Both the position numbers and the translations under genes were made by a program. A DNA stretch of 64,000 bases, from NCBI RefSeq assembly GCF_042237075.1, contig NZ_JBCGDC010000024.1, positions 14,593 to 78,592 on the forward strand, written 5' to 3'. Position 1 is the stretch's first letter. Each line of letters begins with the position of its first letter. Positions 17,637 to 25,964 of this stretch are shown here, in pieces. This DNA comes from Polymorphospora lycopeni. Its GTDB lineage: Bacteria; Actinomycetota; Actinomycetes; Mycobacteriales; Micromonosporaceae. The notes below the pieces were generated by a model. The model saw nothing but the letters and a program-made list of their open reading frames with translations, did not search any database and was not told the origin of the DNA.

Positions 17637-18662
17637 TCAACCTGCCCGCGGCGGCGCCGTCGACTCCCGTACGACCAGCCGAGTGGGCAGGATCACCGGC
17701 GGCTCGACGGCGTCGGCGGGATCGCCGTGGCCGAGCGGGCCGAGCAGCAGGCGGGCACCGATCCGGCCCTGCTCGGCGGCGGGCTGCGCGACGGTGGTGA
17801 GCCCGACGACGCCGGCCACGTCGTGGTCGTCGATGCCGATGACGCTGATGTCGTCGGGCACCCGCAGCCCGGCCTGCCGCAGCGTGGCCATCGCTCCGAA
17901 GGCCATCTCGTCGCACGCGGCGAAGATCGCGGTGGGCAGCGGGCCACGGCGCAGCAGTTCGGCGGTGGCCCGGCTGCCCCCGTTGATGGTGAAGTCGGCC
18001 TCGATGTCGAGCCGGGGATCGGGTTGCACACCGGCGGCGAGCAGTGCCCGCCGGTGGCCGATCCGCCGGTCGATGTGGGTGGTGAAGGCCAGTTCGTCGG
18101 ACGGGTCGCCGGAGATGTGCGCGATCTGCCGGTGCCCGAGGGCGAGCAGGTGGTCGGTGGCGGCCGCGGCGGCCGCCCGGTCGTCGATCAGCACCCGAGG
18201 CCACCCGGGTACGGCGGTGCCGGAGCTGATCGTGACGCCGGGCAGGGCCAGGTTGGTGACCGCCACGAAGTCGGCCGGCCCGAGCGGGGTGGCCACCAGC
18301 ATCACGGCATCGACCCGCTTGTGGAGGTTGGCGGTGTGCAGCAGCCGCTGGCGGGCGTGCTCGCGGCCGCCGAGGTTGTACAGCAGCAGGTCGTAGCCGG
18401 CGTCGTGCAGCGTCTCCTCGGCGGCCTCGACGACCGTGGCGAAGAACCAGCGGGTGACCCGGGGGATCACCACCGCGACCGCCCCGCTGCGGCCGCCGGC
18501 CAGCCGGGAGGCGCTGGGGGAGGCGGCGTAGCCGAGTTCGGCCGCCGCCTCCAGCACCCGTTCCCGGGTGGCCGGCGACACCGTCGGCAGCCCGCGCAGG
18601 GCCCGCGAGACGGTGGCGGTGGAGACGCCGGCCCGGCGGGCCACGTCGTCGATCCTGGTCAC
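17637..18662 (-). CDS. LacI family repressor of the alpha-glucoside module
   Basis: A 341-residue LacI protein: helix-turn-helix TRIDDVARRAGVSTATVSRA at the N-terminus, hinge helix SPSASRLAGGRSGAV, then a periplasmic-binding-like effector domain with VISIGIDDHDVAGVVGL-type (here ISVIGIDDHDVAGVVG) and FAACDEMAFGAMATL motifs. It lies between permease and glucosidase genes on the same strand. The palindrome at 22241-22255 upstream of the binding-protein gene matches LacI-type sites, so autoregulated repression relieved by a glucoside is likely (inference). The gap to the preceding permease is 40 bases. Confidence 0.93.
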   Translation of the reverse strand: MTRIDDVARRAGVSTATVSRALRGLPTVSPATRERVLEAAAELGYAASPSASRLAGGRSGAVAVVIPRVTRWFFATVVEAAEETLHDAGYDLLLYNLGGREHARQRLLHTANLHKRVDAVMLVATPLGPADFVAVTNLALPGVTISSGTAVPGWPRVLIDDRAAAAAATDHLLALGHRQIAHISGDPSDELAFTTHIDRRIGHRRALLAAGVQPDPRLDIEADFTINGGSRATAELLRRGPLPTAIFAACDEMAFGAMATLRQAGLRVPDDISVIGIDDHDVAGVVGLTTVAQPAAEQGRIGARLLLGPLGHGDPADAVEPPVILPTRLVVRESTAPPRAG

Positions 18663-18702
18663 CGGACCACCCCCGCCACCGTCGCGCGCAATGGTGCCGC
18701 GG

Positions 18703-19668
18703 TCAGCCCTTCACACTGCCGGCCAGCAGGCCGCGTACGAAGTAGCGCTGGAGGGACAGGAACACGATCAGCGGTACGACGATCGAGACGAACGCGCCCG
18801 CGGTCAGCCGTTGCCACTCGTTGCCCCGGGTGCCGGCGAGTTCGGCCAGCCGCACGGTCAGCGGTGCCGCCTCGTTGCCGCCGCCGGCGAAGATCAGGGC
18901 GACCAGCAGGTCGTTCCATACCCACAGGAACTGGAAGATACCGAACGCGGCCAGGGCCGGGGTGATCAGCGGCAACACGATCGAACGGAAGATCTTCGGG
19001 TGGGTGGCGCCGTCGACCCGGGCCGCCTCCATCAGGTCGCCCGGCAGCTGCGCGATGAAGTTGTGCAGCAGGAAGACGGCGAGCGGTAGCGCGAAGCAGG
19101 TGTGCGCGAACCAGACCTGGATGAACCGTTGCTCGTCGTCGAGGTCCCAGGCCGGCATGATCTGGACACCGCCGACGCTGACGCCCTGGGAGAAGAAGCT
19201 GAGCAGCGGCACGAGGGCCATCTGCAGCGGCACGATCTGCAGCGCGAAGATGCCGATGTAGACCCAGTCCCGGCCCCGGAAGTTGATCCACGCCAGCGCG
19301 TACGCCGCCAGCGCGGCGAAGGCCAGCGGGAACAGCACCGACGGCAGGGTGATGACGACCGAGTTGACGAAGTAGCTGGCGAGCTGTCCGGCGGAGGACG
19401 ACCGGCCGAAGAGAACGTCCTGGTAGTTCTCGAAGGTGATCTGCGGGTCGGTGAAGAAGGTCCACCAGCCGGTGGTCTTGATCTCCTGCTCGGGGCGGAA
19501 CGACGAGACGAACAGGCCGAAGGTCGGCAGCGTCCACAGCACCGCGATGACGATCGAGACGAGGCTCGCGACCCGGGTGTTCAGCCGCCTGCGGACCCGC
19601 CCGGCGGCGGTCTTCGGCCGGTCGGCGCCGCTCTTGGCCACCGGCGGCGCGGGGGTGGTGGTGGTCAT
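18703..19668 (-). CDS. Carbohydrate ABC transporter permease (MalG type)
   Basis: A 321-residue inner-membrane permease with six membrane segments and the cytoplasmic EAA loop EAARVDGATHPKIFRSIVLP at about residues 215-234. The N-terminal tail is proline/alanine-rich with basic residues. It starts one base after the upstream permease stop, so the two are translationally coupled. Family knowledge: it pairs with the MalF-type partner to form the channel of an importer whose ATPase (MsiK type) is usually encoded elsewhere in actinomycetes; none is seen here. The alpha-glucosidase downstream suggests an alpha-glucoside substrate, resembling aglEFG of Streptomyces. Confidence 0.95.
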   Translation of the reverse strand: MTTTTPAPPVAKSGADRPKTAAGRVRRRLNTRVASLVSIVIAVLWTLPTFGLFVSSFRPEQEIKTTGWWTFFTDPQITFENYQDVLFGRSSSAGQLASYFVNSVVITLPSVLFPLAFAALAAYALAWINFRGRDWVYIGIFALQIVPLQMALVPLLSFFSQGVSVGGVQIMPAWDLDDEQRFIQVWFAHTCFALPLAVFLLHNFIAQLPGDLMEAARVDGATHPKIFRSIVLPLITPALAAFGIFQFLWVWNDLLVALIFAGGGNEAAPLTVRLAELAGTRGNEWQRLTAGAFVSIVVPLIVFLSLQRYFVRGLLAGSVKG

Positions 19669-19669
19669 G

Positions 19670-20734
19670 TCAGCCCTCCCGCTGCTGGCGCAGGTTGCGG
19701 ATCTGGTAGATCACGATCGGGATCACCAGGACGAAGAGGAACACCGCCAGCGCGGAGCCCTGCCCGACCTGTCCGAACCGGAACGCCTGGTTGTACATCT
19801 CGTTGGCGATCACGCTGGTGTTGAAGTTGCCGTTGGTCATGGTCCGGACGATGTCGAAGACCTTGAGGGTGGCGATCGAGATCGTCACGACCACGACGAT
19901 CAGGGCCGGCCGGATGCTGGGAAGGGTGACCCGCCGGAACATCTGCCAGGCGTTGACGCCGTCGAGCCGGGCCGCCTCGACGATCTCGGCCGGGATGGCC
20001 TTGATCGCGGCGGACAGGACGACCATCGCGAAGCCGGCCTGGATCCAGACCATGACGGCGATCAGCAGCAGCGTGTTGAGGGGGGAGTTGAGCAACCACT
20101 GCTTGGGTTCGCCGCCGAAGGACACCGCGATCTGGTTGAGCAGGCCGATCTGCTCCTGCTCCTCGGAGCGGTAGGCGTAGACGAACTTCCAGATGATGCC
20201 GGCGCCGACGAACGAGATCGCCATCGGCATGAAGATCAGCGACTTGGCGATGGCTTCGAACCGGGCCTTGTCCACCAGTACGGCGTACAGCAGCCCCATG
20301 CCGGTCGCGAGCAGGGGGACGAGGACCACCCACATCAGGGTGTTGGTCAGCACGTCGAGGATCTCGGGCTGGGAGAACATCCAGCCGTAGTTGCGCAGCC
20401 CGACCCAGTTGTCGCTGCCGCCGTCCATCAACGACAGCAGGGTGGTGCGTACGGCCGGCACGACCAGGCCGATGAGCAGCAGCACGATCGCCGGGAACAG
20501 GAAGAAGGCGGCGAAGAGCCCCTCCCCGCGGCGGGGGCGGGCGACCGGGGCGGGGGAGTCCCCACCGGGCCCGCCCTTGGCGGTGCTCGCCGCGATCAGC
20601 CGCTGCTCGCGGCGCCGGGCGAAGTAGTTGGGGATGGCGTCGAGCAGCAGGAGCAAGCCACCCACCACGACGACGAACGCCACCAGGCCGTACAACAACA
20701 TGAGAAGCTTCGGGGCTTCGTCGGCGAACTCCAT
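19670..20734 (-). CDS. Sugar ABC transporter permease (MalF type)
   Basis: A 354-residue permease. An extra N-terminal membrane segment (about residues 9-31) and a basic linker precede the six-segment core; the EAA loop EAARLDGVNAWQMFRRVTLP lies at about residues 231-250. A GSDNWVGLRNYGWMF stretch corresponds to the periplasmic loop common in MalF-type proteins. It follows the binding-protein gene by 82 bases that contain a strong hairpin and is coupled to the MalG-type gene behind it. Assigned to alpha-glucoside uptake from context only. Confidence 0.95.
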   Translation of the reverse strand: MEFADEAPKLLMLLYGLVAFVVVVGGLLLLLDAIPNYFARRREQRLIAASTAKGGPGGDSPAPVARPRRGEGLFAAFFLFPAIVLLLIGLVVPAVRTTLLSLMDGGSDNWVGLRNYGWMFSQPEILDVLTNTLMWVVLVPLLATGMGLLYAVLVDKARFEAIAKSLIFMPMAISFVGAGIIWKFVYAYRSEEQEQIGLLNQIAVSFGGEPKQWLLNSPLNTLLLIAVMVWIQAGFAMVVLSAAIKAIPAEIVEAARLDGVNAWQMFRRVTLPSIRPALIVVVVTISIATLKVFDIVRTMTNGNFNTSVIANEMYNQAFRFGQVGQGSALAVFLFVLVIPIVIYQIRNLRQQREG

Positions 20735-20780
20735 GCGTCCTCCCGCACGCGGAACCTACCGGGCCGGTGGCCCAATGGAC

Positions 20781-20810
20781 GGTGGTCCGGCCCGAGCGGG
20801 CCGGACCACC
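20781..20810 (-). terminator. Hairpin between binding protein and permease genes
   Basis: Perfect 14-base arms (20781-20794, 20797-20810) with a two-base loop. Such hairpins after binding-protein genes commonly stop part of transcription or protect the upstream mRNA, giving more binding protein than permease (established for maltose-type operons; inference here). Confidence 0.7.
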
Positions 20811-20816
20811 GGAAAA

Positions 20817-22160
20817 TCACTGGGGCCAGGATTGCTCGACGAAGGTCAGCGTGCTGGCGGTGTCCTTACCGTTGATCCAGTCGATCATGCCCTTCCAGAA
20901 CGTGCCGGCACCGACGGCCGCCGGCATCAGGTCCGAGCCGTCGAAACGGAAGACGGCGTTGGTGTCCTGGAGGATCTGGACCGACAGCTTGTCGATCGGG
21001 TTGGCCACGTTGTTCAGGTCGACGCCCTTGTTGGCCGAGACCCAGTTGCCCAGCTTGGCGCGGGCGTTGGCGTGGTCGGCCGAGGCGAGGTAGGTCTGGA
21101 ACGCCTGGACCTCGGGGCGGTCGGCGAACGCCGTGACGAACTCGCCACCGCCGAGGACCGGCTTGCCCTTGCTCGGGTCGACCGGCGGGAAGTAGAAGGC
21201 GAATACGTCGCCGTCCTCGGCGACCCGGGTGCCCTGCGGCCACTGGTTGGCGTAGAACGACGCCTGCCGGTGCAGGGTGCACTTGCCCTCGACGATGGGC
21301 AGGCCACCCTCCTGGAAGGAGGTGGTGGAGATGCTCTTGACGTCGCCGTAGCCGGCGTTGACGTACGCCGGGTTTTTCAGGATGGAGCCGGCGCGCTCGA
21401 ACGCGGCGGCCACCCGCGGGTCGTTGAACGGGATACCGTGCTCGACCCACTGGTCGTAGACGTCAGGGGCGTTCTCGCGCAGCATGATGTCTTCGATCCA
21501 GTCGGTGGCCGGCCAGCCGGTGCCCTCACCGGACTCGATACCGACGCACCACGGCTTCTGGCCGTCCGCGACGACCTTGTCGCTGAGCGCGATCAGTTCC
21601 TGCCAGGTGGTCGGGACCGTGTAGCCCTTCTCCTGGAAGGTCTTCGGCGAGTACCAGACGAAGGACTTCACGTTGGACCCGAACGGCGCGCCGTAGAACT
21701 GGCCGTTGACGGTGCCGTACTTCAGCCACTCGGCCGGGTAGTTCTGCTCGGCCATCGTCTTGGTCTCGGCGGAGGTCGGCTTGAGCTTGCCGGCGTCGGC
21801 GAAGCGCTTGATCAGACCCGGCTGCGGGATCAGGGCGATGTCCGGCGGGTTGCCGCCGTCGACGCGTACGGGAAGCTGGGCCTCGAACTCGCCGCTGCCC
21901 TCGTAGTTGATCTCGATACCGGTGCAGTCCTGGAACTGTGCCCAGGACTGTTCCAGCAGATCGGCCTCCGCGTCGCGGATCGACGCGTAGACGGTCACCT
22001 CGGTGCCGTCGTGTCCCTTGTATGGCTCGTACGCGGCGCACTCCGGGGAGTCCGCGTCGGTACCGCTGCTGTCGTCGCTGGAGCACGCGGCGGCACTGAG
22101 GGCAATGCCGAGCACGCTGGCGATCACGAGGGCTTGGCGTGGTCTGGTGAAGACCGCCAT
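20817..22160 (-). CDS. Sugar ABC transporter substrate-binding lipoprotein
   Basis: A 447-residue extracellular solute-binding protein (family 1). The lipobox LSAAAC places the lipidated cysteine at residue 26, after a basic N-terminus and hydrophobic stretch. EVTVYASIRDAEADLLEQSW and a repeated tryptophan/tyrosine pattern (WLKYGTVNGQFYGAPFG, CVGIESGEGTGWPATDW) are typical of alpha-glucoside binders such as AglE. AGGAGG lies seven bases before ATG 22160. It is the first gene of the minus-strand module and the LacI-type palindrome lies about 80 bases upstream. Confidence 0.94.
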   Translation of the reverse strand: MAVFTRPRQALVIASVLGIALSAAACSSDDSSGTDADSPECAAYEPYKGHDGTEVTVYASIRDAEADLLEQSWAQFQDCTGIEINYEGSGEFEAQLPVRVDGGNPPDIALIPQPGLIKRFADAGKLKPTSAETKTMAEQNYPAEWLKYGTVNGQFYGAPFGSNVKSFVWYSPKTFQEKGYTVPTTWQELIALSDKVVADGQKPWCVGIESGEGTGWPATDWIEDIMLRENAPDVYDQWVEHGIPFNDPRVAAAFERAGSILKNPAYVNAGYGDVKSISTTSFQEGGLPIVEGKCTLHRQASFYANQWPQGTRVAEDGDVFAFYFPPVDPSKGKPVLGGGEFVTAFADRPEVQAFQTYLASADHANARAKLGNWVSANKGVDLNNVANPIDKLSVQILQDTNAVFRFDGSDLMPAAVGAGTFWKGMIDWINGKDTASTLTFVEQSWPQ

Positions 22161-22240
22161 GCCGTCCTCCTTCCTTGCCGGCGCCGTTTCCGAGCCCCAC
22201 GGCTCACACGCCGGCCCCGACTCCTGTGGGCGTCCTCACA

Positions 22241-22255
22241 TGTAAGCGCTTGCAA
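22241..22255. promoter_or_regulatory. LacI-type operator upstream of the alpha-glucoside module
   Basis: The sequence TGTAAGCGCTTGCAA carries the central AAGCGCTT palindrome of classic LacI-family sites (consensus near TTGCAAGCGCTTGCAA). It lies 81 bases upstream of the binding-protein start codon. Confidence 0.75.
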
Positions 22256-22371
22256 CATTCGGAGTCCAGTCCAGAAAGGCATCGGCAAGTAACAATCAGG
22301 AAACTCGAAGAGATTGCTCTCCGTAGCCATTTGCGCACCTGATGCTCATGGGAGCGCTCCGACCAGCGGAT

Positions 22372-23094
22372 TCAGTCACCGAGGATGGCGGCGAAGCGGG
22401 TTTCCGCAAGGTCCAACTGGTCGAAGATGTGGTCCTTGGCGCGGGTGGACAGCGGGGTGTCGGGGCGTCCGATCAGCTCCCGGAAGAGCGGGACGAGCGG
22501 CCGGTACTTGCGGGCGAGCCGCGCCACCCGGTCGCCGGTGGTGTGGATGATCCCCACCCCGTTGTCGGTGAAGTCGGAAACCTTGATCACCCGTGCCCAC
22601 GGGTGCCGGTCCAGGCTCTCCGCCACGTGTGCCCGGTACTGCTCGTGCCGGTCGCGGTCCGGGGCGTACTCCGGGTTGGTCACCGCCCGGACCAGGTCGG
22701 CCACCCGCGGGTTGAACCGGCGGGCCAGTTCGGCCAGGGCGGCCCGGGTCGCCACGTCGTACGGCTGGCCCGGCGGCAGTCCGGCCAACTCCTCCGGGTG
22801 GTCCTCGACCGCGTCGTGCAGCAGGGCGGCGACGATCACGTCGACGTCGTCGACCTCGTAGTACCGGATGATCCGGATCGCCACCCGGAGCAGGTGGTTG
22901 AGGTACGGCTCGCGCACCCGGCGGTCGTCGCGGTGCAGGTGGGCGGCGAGTTCGGCGGCGGCCGCCAGGCGTGGCCGGTCGGCGGGGGAGAACCGGGCGA
23001 GTTCCTCGTCCAGGCGGTCTCGCAGGCCCGGTTCGCCGTAGACCTCGGTGATCGCGTGCAACGGCATGGACATCAGGTACGTCGGCGAGGCCAT
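22372..23094 (-). CDS. HD domain phosphohydrolase, RelA/SpoT hydrolase-like
   Basis: A protein of about 240 residues with an HD metal-binding domain: a histidine in REPYLNHLLRVA, then AALLHDAVEDHPEEL, where HD and ED match the metal and catalytic motifs of (p)ppGpp hydrolases of the MESH1/SpoT kind. No synthetase domain is present. Alarmone hydrolysis is a reasonable but unproven role. ATG 23094 (MASPTYL) is preferred; MPLHAI ten codons on, or an upstream ATG at 23199, are alternatives because no ribosome site is distinct. It has no functional link to the sugar module downstream. Confidence 0.8.
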   Translation of the reverse strand: MASPTYLMSMPLHAITEVYGEPGLRDRLDEELARFSPADRPRLAAAAELAAHLHRDDRRVREPYLNHLLRVAIRIIRYYEVDDVDVIVAALLHDAVEDHPEELAGLPPGQPYDVATRAALAELARRFNPRVADLVRAVTNPEYAPDRDRHEQYRAHVAESLDRHPWARVIKVSDFTDNGVGIIHTTGDRVARLARKYRPLVPLFRELIGRPDTPLSTRAKDHIFDQLDLAETRFAAILGD

Positions 23095-23225
23095 GGCCAA
23101 CAGGTATACCGGATCATCGCCACCGGAACTGGCGTGAACTTGCCAGAGCCCCTTCCGCCGCCTGCAGCTTTCTGTCAACATCCATCGAAAGATCGACAAT
23201 TATTACCGTTGTTTGGAGGATCTGG

Positions 23226-24005
23226 ATGTTCAGACGTCTGCTCACGCTCTCCGCCGCGGCGCTGATGGCCGCCGCCGCCGTCATCATCCCGGCCGCGCCG
23301 GCCGCCGCCGCACCCACCTTCAAGGTCCCGTTCCCGTGCGGGCAGACCTGGTCGGGCCAGACCCGGACCAACCACAGCCCGCAGAACTCGATCGACTTCA
23401 ACCGGACCAACGACGTCGACGACCCGGTCGTGGCCAGCGCCGCCGGCACCGTCGACCGGGTCACCAACCTCGGCAACACCAGCTACGGCAAGTACGTACG
23501 GATCAACCACGGTGGTGGATACCACACCTACTACGCGCACCTGAACGCGTTCCGGGTGTCGGTCGGCCAGACCGTGCGCCACGGCACGGTGATCGGCACC
23601 GTCGGCAGCACCGGCGGCTCCACCGGCCCGCACCTGCACTACGAGCAGCGGCTCAACGGCGCCGACATCAAGATCCGGTTCAACGGCACCCTCGCCCTCT
23701 ACTGGGGCACCCGCAACTACACCAGCGACAACGGCTGCTCCGGCGGCAGCACCGCCGCGGGCACCGTGCGCACCGCCGGCACCCCGCTGACCGTACGCTC
23801 CGGCCCCGGCACCGGCTACGCCTCCGTCGGCACCCTCGCCACCGGCACCAACGTCACCATCCACTGCCAGACCACCGGTACGTCGGTGACCGGCACCTAC
23901 GGCACCAGCAACATCTGGAACCGGATCGGCAGCGGCCGGTTCATCGCCGACGCCTACACCTACACCGGTCACAGCGGCTTCATCCCGGGCGTGCCCCGCT
24001 GCTGA
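23226..24005 (+). CDS. Secreted M23 peptidase with SH3-like domain
   Basis: A 259-residue exported protein. The signal peptide ends near PAAAA at residue 30. The lysostaphin-type peptidase domain has the zinc residues in NHSPQNSIDF (HxxxxxxD) and GPHLHYE (HxH), plus HGGGYHTYYAHL. A C-terminal bacterial SH3-like part (about residues 180-259) begins at TAAGTVRTAGTPLTVRSGPG. Family knowledge: cleaves peptidoglycan cross-links. GGAGG lies seven bases before ATG 23226. The gene stands alone; neighbours are on the opposite strand. Confidence 0.92.
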   Translation: MFRRLLTLSAAALMAAAAVIIPAAPAAAAPTFKVPFPCGQTWSGQTRTNHSPQNSIDFNRTNDVDDPVVASAAGTVDRVTNLGNTSYGKYVRINHGGGYHTYYAHLNAFRVSVGQTVRHGTVIGTVGSTGGSTGPHLHYEQRLNGADIKIRFNGTLALYWGTRNYTSDNGCSGGSTAAGTVRTAGTPLTVRSGPGTGYASVGTLATGTNVTIHCQTTGTSVTGTYGTSNIWNRIGSGRFIADAYTYTGHSGFIPGVPRC

Positions 24006-24056
24006 CCGACCGATCCGCGTACGGGCGCCGTGGCCGGGCCGGGCACGGCGCCCGCC

Positions 24057-24136
24057 GGATCGGTTCATCCGCCACCCGGCGAGGGATCAGTTCATCGGCA
24101 CACGGCGAGGGATCAGTTCATCCGCCACACGGCGAG
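24057..24136. repeat. Three tandem 26-27-base units at the tspO 3' end
   Basis: Units GGATC(A/G)GTTCATC(C/G)G.. start at 24057, 24084 and 24110. The third contains the tspO stop codon and last codons; the other two are downstream copies that also keep an in-register MN-stop reading on the minus strand. Confidence 0.8.
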
Positions 24137-24601
24137 GTTGAGCGCCGCCGCGAACGTCACCCACGCCCAGTACGGCACCAGAAGCAGCGCGGCCGGGCGG
24201 CTCACCCGCCAGAAGAGCGCCACGGTGGCGCCGACCAGCGCCCACAGCACGACGATGTCGAGGAACGCGAGGCCGTACCGGCCGGCGCCGAAGAAGATCG
24301 GCGTCCAGAGCGCGTTGAGCACCAGTTGGGCGGTCCAGACGTAGAGGGCGGGGCCGAAGCCCACCCGCCGCCAGACCAGCCAGCCGGCGAGCGCGATCAT
24401 CGCGTAGAGCACGGTCCACACCGGACCGAAGACCGACGACGGCGGCGCCCACGACGGTCGGGCGAGCCCGCCGTACTCCTGCGCCGTGCCGCTCACGCCC
24501 AGGCCGCCGATGCCGGCGGCCACCACGACGGCGGCGGCGAAGCCGGCGAGCGCCCACCACCGCCGGTGGCCGTGCCGGGCGTCGACGCTGAGCGTGTCCA
24601 T
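24113..24601 (-). CDS. tspO: TspO/MBR family protein (tryptophan-rich sensory protein)
   Basis: A 162-residue membrane protein with five segments. Diagnostic stretches are YGGLARPSWAPPSSVFGPVW, TVLYAMIALAGWLVW, TAQLVLNALWTPIFF and VPYWAWVTFAAALNLAVW, matching TspO residue for residue in key places. Family knowledge: binds porphyrins and lipophilic ligands and takes part in stress responses. The start at ATG 24601 gives the usual family length. The last codons and stop lie in a tandem repeat, so the 3' end has been duplicated downstream. Confidence 0.95.
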   Translation of the reverse strand: MDTLSVDARHGHRRWWALAGFAAAVVVAAGIGGLGVSGTAQEYGGLARPSWAPPSSVFGPVWTVLYAMIALAGWLVWRRVGFGPALYVWTAQLVLNALWTPIFFGAGRYGLAFLDIVVLWALVGATVALFWRVSRPAALLLVPYWAWVTFAAALNLAVWRMN

Positions 24602-24788
24602 GTCCGATGCGGTTCCCGCTGTTGGAGGCGGGCAAACCGGGCCCGGCCCCGGACGGCAAGGCGCCGGGGCCGCTGCCGGCCGGCCGTCCATCGGGGAGGA
24701 CGACGACCTTCCGGCAAGCGACCCCGGCGGGTCCAGGAGGGGAATTGGAAACGAGGGGTGGGAGGGACGGAGAGGGGATTGGACGGCG

Positions 24789-24932
24789 TCAGGTGAAGAG
24801 GCTGACGCCGCCCGGGCCGACGAGCAGCCCGACGATGATGAGGACGATGCCCCACAGGATCTGCCGCCGGAAGAGCGCGAGTACGCCGGCGACGACCAGT
24901 ACCACTGCGAGAATCCAGAGAATCAGGTCCAT
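24789..24932 (-). CDS. GPGG-motif small membrane protein
   Basis: A 47-residue gene too short for routine calling. It reads MDLILWILAVVLVVAGV, a basic turn FRRQ, a second hydrophobic stretch ILWGIVLIIVGLLV and the ending GPGGVSLFT. The GPGG signature and length match the small actinobacterial membrane protein family named for that motif. Function is unknown; a role at the membrane under stress is only guessed in the literature on similar micropeptides. It is between tspO and a metallophosphoesterase on the same strand. Confidence 0.85.
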   Translation of the reverse strand: MDLILWILAVVLVVAGVLALFRRQILWGIVLIIVGLLVGPGGVSLFT

Positions 24933-24974
24933 GGCGGCGGATTACCCGACCGCCCAGCGCCGGAAACCCGCCGG

Positions 24975-25697
24975 TCAGTGACCCTGGTCGCCCACGTGGA
25001 AGACGCTGTACGCCTGCTTGATCACCGGATGGGCGACGTTGCGGACCCGTACCCCGCCCGGCGTGGTGCCGCGTTCGCTGCCGGAGTGCGCGTGCCCGTG
25101 GATCGCCAGCGCCGTCGGCGCCGCATCGATCGCCTGACCCAGCAGGTACGACCCCAGGAACGGGTAGATCTCCGGCGGTTCGCCGGCCAGCGTCTCCGGC
25201 ACCGGCGCGTAGTGGGTGAGCGCCACCCGGATGTCGCACCGCAGCCCGATCAGCGCGGCCGCGAGGCTGTCGGCGCTGTCATCGGTGGTCTTTATGAACG
25301 CCTTCATCTCCGGCTCGCCGAAGGCACTGGCGCTGCGGCCGGCGAATCCGCCCCCGAACCCCTTCACCCCGGCGACCCCGAGCCGTACCCCGTCGTGCTC
25401 CACCACCGTGGCGTCGCCCTCCAGCACCAGGATGCCGGCGTCCTCCAGCACCTTCACCACCTGCGGCACCTGGTCGCAGTGGTGGTCGTGGTTGCCGAGG
25501 ACGGCGATCACCGGTACGCCGAGTCCACCGAACTCGGTGGCCACGCAGCGCGCCTCGGACTCGGTGCCGTGCCGGGTCAGATCTCCGGCGAGCAGCAGCA
25601 CGTCGGCCTGCTCGGGCAGTTGGTCCAGGGCCGGGCGGAACCGGCCGACGACGTCCTCGTCCATGTGTACGTCGCCGACGGCGGCGATCCGGATCAC
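24975..25697 (-). CDS. Calcineurin-like metallophosphoesterase
   Basis: A 240-residue phosphoesterase with all metal motifs: GDVHMDE (D-x-H), LLAGDLTRHG (GD), VLGNHDHHCDQ (GNHD), ALTHYAPV (H) and AIHGHAHSGSE (GHxH). Substrate is unknown; cyclic nucleotide or phosphoester hydrolysis is typical. GTG 25697 overlaps the stop of the BON gene by four bases, so translation is coupled; longer readings upstream would run inside that gene. Pairing with a BON-domain protein suggests a shared stress or envelope role, but this is not established. Confidence 0.9.
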   Translation of the reverse strand: MIRIAAVGDVHMDEDVVGRFRPALDQLPEQADVLLLAGDLTRHGTESEARCVATEFGGLGVPVIAVLGNHDHHCDQVPQVVKVLEDAGILVLEGDATVVEHDGVRLGVAGVKGFGGGFAGRSASAFGEPEMKAFIKTTDDSADSLAAALIGLRCDIRVALTHYAPVPETLAGEPPEIYPFLGSYLLGQAIDAAPTALAIHGHAHSGSERGTTPGGVRVRNVAHPVIKQAYSVFHVGDQGH

Positions 25698-25939
25698 GGC
25701 AGTTCCTCCGCTTCGGTCGGCGCGGCGGCGCGGGTCACCCCGATGTCGGAGGCCAGCCGCAGGTCGGGGTACCGCTCCTGCACCAGGCGCAGGATCTCGT
25801 CCCGGCGTTGCGGGCTCTCCACCTCGCCGCACAGGACCAGCGTGTTGTCCCGCCGCGACGCGGTGATGCCCTGTTCGGCGATGTCGGCGTTCTCGGTCAG
25901 CAGATGTTGGATCTCGGCTTCCAGGTACTCGTCGCTCAC
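25694..25939 (-). CDS. BON domain protein
   Basis: An 81-residue protein consisting of a single BON fold: helix YLEAEIQHLLTENADI, strands ITASRRDNTLVLCGEVESP, helix RRDEILRLVQERYPDL and a final strand. BON domains bind membranes or polymers. There is no signal peptide, so it is likely cytoplasmic. It is coupled by a four-base overlap to the metallophosphoesterase and follows the nucleotidyltransferase gene by 25 bases, so the three may be one transcript. Confidence 0.88.
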   Translation of the reverse strand: MSDEYLEAEIQHLLTENADIAEQGITASRRDNTLVLCGEVESPQRRDEILRLVQERYPDLRLASDIGVTRAAAPTEAEELP

Positions 25940-25964
25940 GGCTCCTCCTCGATCCGCTCGGTGT

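Noticed and set aside
15847..18204. A much longer glucosidase reading through the LacI gene
   Set aside because: The upstream part is the antiphase shadow of the LacI gene; family alignment begins at about residue 24 after CTG 17538.
24057..24136. CRISPR-like repeats
   Set aside because: Units are tandem without spacers and include a gene end.
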